This document shows, piece by piece, positions 6,070-6,372 of a DNA stretch of 6,372 nucleotides. This DNA comes from an uncultured bacterium. GTDB taxonomy: Bacteria; Verrucomicrobiota; Kiritimatiellia; RFP12; UBA1067. A model generated the notes under the pieces. That model did not search any database, was not told the origin of the DNA, and saw only the letters and a list, made by a program, of their open reading frames with translations. The stretch's first letter is position 1, and every line of letters begins with the position of its first letter. The DNA lies in NCBI GenBank assembly GCA_902779075.1, contig CACZAK010000307.1:1-6372 (forward strand). Direction: 5' to 3'. A program made the position numbers and the translations under genes.

Positions 6070-6372
6070 ATGCTCATCAAACCAGAATCCGGCAGAAGAT
6101 GTTTGTTTGAAAAGACCGCTTGGGCCGTGACGGCGGCGGCGTTGGCGCTGTCGTGTCCCGCGTTTGCGGCGGATTCGTGTTGCGGCGGCGGCGACTGGCT
6201 TCTCGATCCTTCGCGGTACAAGGCGGTCGTGCGCGAGGCCGGCGGCGCGTGGATTCTCGAGAACGGGCTTGCGCGGCGCGAGATCGCAACCAGGCCGGGG
6301 GCGGCCACGACGTCGTTCAAGTGTCTCGCCACGGGCGAGGAGCTTGTGCGCGGCGTGTCGCCGGAGGCGCGC
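6070..6372 (+). CDS. Secreted protein, N-terminal part, possibly carbohydrate-active
   Basis: The frame runs off the right edge after 101 codons. AGGA (6061-6064) lies 5 bases before ATG 6070. Residues 1-34 are a Sec signal peptide: a basic start (MLIKPESGRRCLFEK), an Ala/Leu-rich core, and cleavage after 'PAFA'. The mature protein begins 'ADSCCGGGDWLL', with adjacent cysteines, and then has 'GAWILENGLARREIATRPGA' and 'LATGEELVRGVSPEAR'. From memory, a strand pair of the form '..L.NGL..R......A.T..F..L.TGE.L.RGV.PEA' opens several large secreted proteins of Planctomycetes and Verrucomicrobia that carry glycosidase-like or discoidin/NPCBM-type carbohydrate-binding domains. The fragment is too short to confirm this. 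The export signal is sure; the function is a guess. Confidence 0.75.
   Translation, partial: MLIKPESGRRCLFEKTAWAVTAAALALSCPAFAADSCCGGGDWLLDPSRYKAVVREAGGAWILENGLARREIATRPGAATTSFKCLATGEELVRGVSPEAR

Overview
This window holds parts of three genes, all on the + strand, and all apparently for secreted or cell-surface proteins. The mix suggests a PVC-group bacterium, most likely a gut-associated member of Kiritimatiellota or Verrucomicrobiota. The reasons are a large Gly/Ala/Thr-rich beta-helix protein of the autotransporter-repeat kind that lacks a C-terminal barrel, tandem LamG/jellyroll modules with a 'LVRDFRPC..DG...YDKV' signature, Ala-rich Sec signal peptides, and GC-rich coding DNA with AT-richer gaps. 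This assignment is inference; no taxonomic marker gene is present.

Layout: (1) From the left edge to 1330 is the 3' part of a gene encoding two tandem ~200-residue LamG-like (concanavalin A-like jellyroll) modules. (2) The 132-base gap 1331-1462 holds a strong GC hairpin, a competing smaller hairpin, a G-free stretch and a good Shine-Dalgarno. (3) Positions 1463-1565 are the odd part. The strong Shine-Dalgarno points to an ATG in the wrong frame for the large gene, and the following DNA closely resembles domain V of a bacterial group II intron, broken by an extra 30 bases. (4) From about 1566 (GTG) to 5780 is a ~1,404-residue secreted beta-helical protein built from three related blocks. (5) The 5781-6069 gap is AT-richer. 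It holds two inverted copies of a 'CGCAGAG'-type dispersed repeat, a small hairpin and a nine-codon upstream ORF. (6) From 6070 to the right edge is the start of a third secreted protein, possibly carbohydrate-active.

The first two proteins share a very short C-terminal signature (hydrophobic residues, then Ile-Val-Lys and stop), which suggests a common surface-handling route or common ancestry of their 3' ends. No known defence, CRISPR, tRNA or rRNA element was seen. The most unusual signal is the group II domain V-like segment wedged between a ribosome binding site and a signal-peptide coding region.
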